A stretch of 64,000 bases of DNA. It comes from Clusia tigrina. Its lineage: Eukaryota > Arthropoda > Insecta > Diptera > Clusiidae. Numbering within the stretch: the first letter of the stretch is position 1; every line of letters begins with the position of its first letter. Under the pieces are notes generated by a model that was given only the letters and a program-made list of their open reading frames with translations, was not told the DNA's origin and did no database searches. The position numbers and the translations under genes are program-made. Positions 62,748-64,000 of this stretch are shown here, one piece after another. The DNA is taken from assembly GCA_920105625.2 (NCBI GenBank), contig OV050032.1, forward strand, positions 204,380,758 to 204,444,757, read 5' to 3'.

Positions 62748-64000
62748 CTGCAGGTCAGCCACTATGGCCTCCAATTCATCAATTTTAGAAGATAGCTTCT
62801 CTTTGGTACGTTCCAGTTCCATGACCTCCGACTTCTTCATATCCAGCTCCTTGGTCAGTTTTTGTATGTCATGTTTGTCGTGTGCGGATAAATCACGCAG
62901 ACGTACTAAAGTCTCCTTAAGGCGTGAGTTCTGCTGCTCCAGCTGTTTGAATTCATACGCTGACAAACCATCGCCGGTAACATTTCCAATTACGGTGTCC
63001 ACTTTGTTTTGCATCTCTGAACGCAGAAGCTCCAAATCTACTTGCAATTCCTCAATGCGTTCCTTGGCGGAATCAAGTTCAAGCTGCAGCGTGTCTGATT
63101 TTTCTTCTGCCATTTCTTTGTCCAACGTAATCAATTCCACATTATCGGAAAGTTCAGACATTTCTTGTGCGTGTCGCTCACGTGCTTCGATGGCATCTTT
63201 CGCTTCCTGTTTAGCCCGTTGTAAATCCTTCTGCAGCAATGATTGTGCAGACATAATTTTTGTGCGGAACTCTTGCAGTTGCTCGAACTGAATTTTCATT
63301 TTGTCGAAGTCCCGCAACCGTTCCTTATCCTCGTTGCGACGCTGCTTTAACGTTTGCAGTTTCTCTGTAAGATCGGCCACTTGCGTCTGTAGATCGTCGA
63401 TTAGTTTCAGTTGCTCTGCAGCAGCAGCTTTCTCCTCTGCCGTGGTGGTTACAGGTGCAGCCGTAAATGAAGGTGAACGCATTGGCTGCGAAGGTGTGAA
63501 TTGTGGCTTAAGTATCTCCAGAAACCCGGTTTCTACGAAAGAAGCACGTTTCGACGAGGCATGCGAATTGCCAGGACCAATCTCACTTGTTGGAATAGAA
63601 GTATTTGAAGCCCCTGACACATCCTTAGCAGGCTGTAAGGTTTTGCGACCACTGCTAGATGTACTCACAGAGCTTCCACTGCGTTCCGACAATGATGTAG
63701 TGAGCTGGGAGCGCGATCCCAGCAGCGATTGGCGACTGGAGGAGAGCGAAGTACGCGACCCGCTCAGCCGGGCCTTAGTGGGTTGGGGTGTTGTGTGAGC
63801 CGGTGCACCAATGCTATCTGTTAGTTCGTCAGATTTGAAACCCACATTGATAACTCGCAGTTGCGTTGGTCGCACAAACACACCATAATTCTCACCGCAC
63901 TCAAAATATGTTATGCCTTTAACAGAACCATTGTTCTTGCCGCGCGGCTCGTCCAGCACCACACCCACCCACTTGCCAACGGCAAAGCTGGTCATGCCCA
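62748..64000 (-). CDS. Gl: Dynactin subunit p150Glued, 5' coding exon (partial, runs off the window)
   Basis: 417 in-frame codons from 63,998 to the donor at 62,748; the start codon and roughly 27 residues lie beyond the window. Counting from the Met at 63,995, residues 1-49 are most of a CAP-Gly domain with the signature GKNNG at 19-23 (GKNDG-type), which binds microtubule plus ends and EB1/CLIP C-termini. Residues 70-180 are a Ser/Arg/Thr-rich basic linker with the conserved ASSKRASFVETGFLEILKPQ (147-166). Residues 185-416 begin coiled coil 1. The exon ends ADLQ with donor GTAAGC, phase 0. That Met is internal: residues YVGM-type sequence continue upstream in homologues. With the last exon this gives about 1,216 residues here, in keeping with about 1,265 in Drosophila. 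Plus-strand open frames here are shadows. Confidence 0.96.

Noticed and set aside
62764..63798. Plus-strand frames of 165-175 codons
   Set aside because: Antisense shadows of the CAP-Gly and coiled-coil exon of Glued; Ser/Cys-rich from reversed coiled-coil codons.

Overview
The window is nuclear DNA of a higher fly (Diptera). Two genes are supported, both on the minus strand, and both products closely resemble Drosophila proteins: the dynactin subunit p150Glued (Gl) at the right end and the first coding exon of the dynein adaptor Bicaudal-D-related (BicDR) in the middle. The protein differences from Drosophila and the AT-rich, repeat-laden spacers suggest a non-drosophilid cyclorrhaphan, perhaps a tephritid. 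That placement is inference.

Layout. 1-42,020: no exon was recognised; this is most simply the first intron of BicDR, continuing past the window start. It carries decayed LINE 3' ends, tRNA-derived SINEs and long tandem arrays: a 19-bp unit (6.2 kb), a 163-bp unit (9.0-9.7 kb), a TACGTA/pyrimidine array (9.8-10.9 kb), a pentamer (13.0 kb), a 41-bp unit (16.3-16.9 kb), a 37-bp unit (20.3-21.4 kb), a purine array holding about 391 uninterrupted AT dinucleotides (23.9-26.1 kb) and a pyrimidine array (36.6-37.5 kb). 42,021-42,419: BicDR coding exon 1 with a clean splice donor. 42,420-44,400: its probable 5' UTR and promoter region. 44.4-45.3 kb: a 68-bp repeat organised in a 184-bp higher-order unit. 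45.3-52.3 kb: spacer with SINE and LINE fragments. 52.3-54.0 kb: a 135-bp satellite. 54-58 kb: spacer and the Glued 3' flank. 58,091-60,490 and 62,748-64,000: two Glued exons around a 2.26-kb intron; only roughly the first 27 residues of Glued lie outside.

The two genes act in one machine: BicDR-type adaptors join dynein to dynactin, and p150Glued is the dynactin subunit that contacts dynein and microtubules. The strongest non-genic signals are a SINE family whose 3' region shares a 29-nt block with a LINE family in the same window, a minisatellite that arose inside a LINE 3' UTR, several very short LINE insertions with readable target-site duplications, and arrays whose internal organisation records their amplification.
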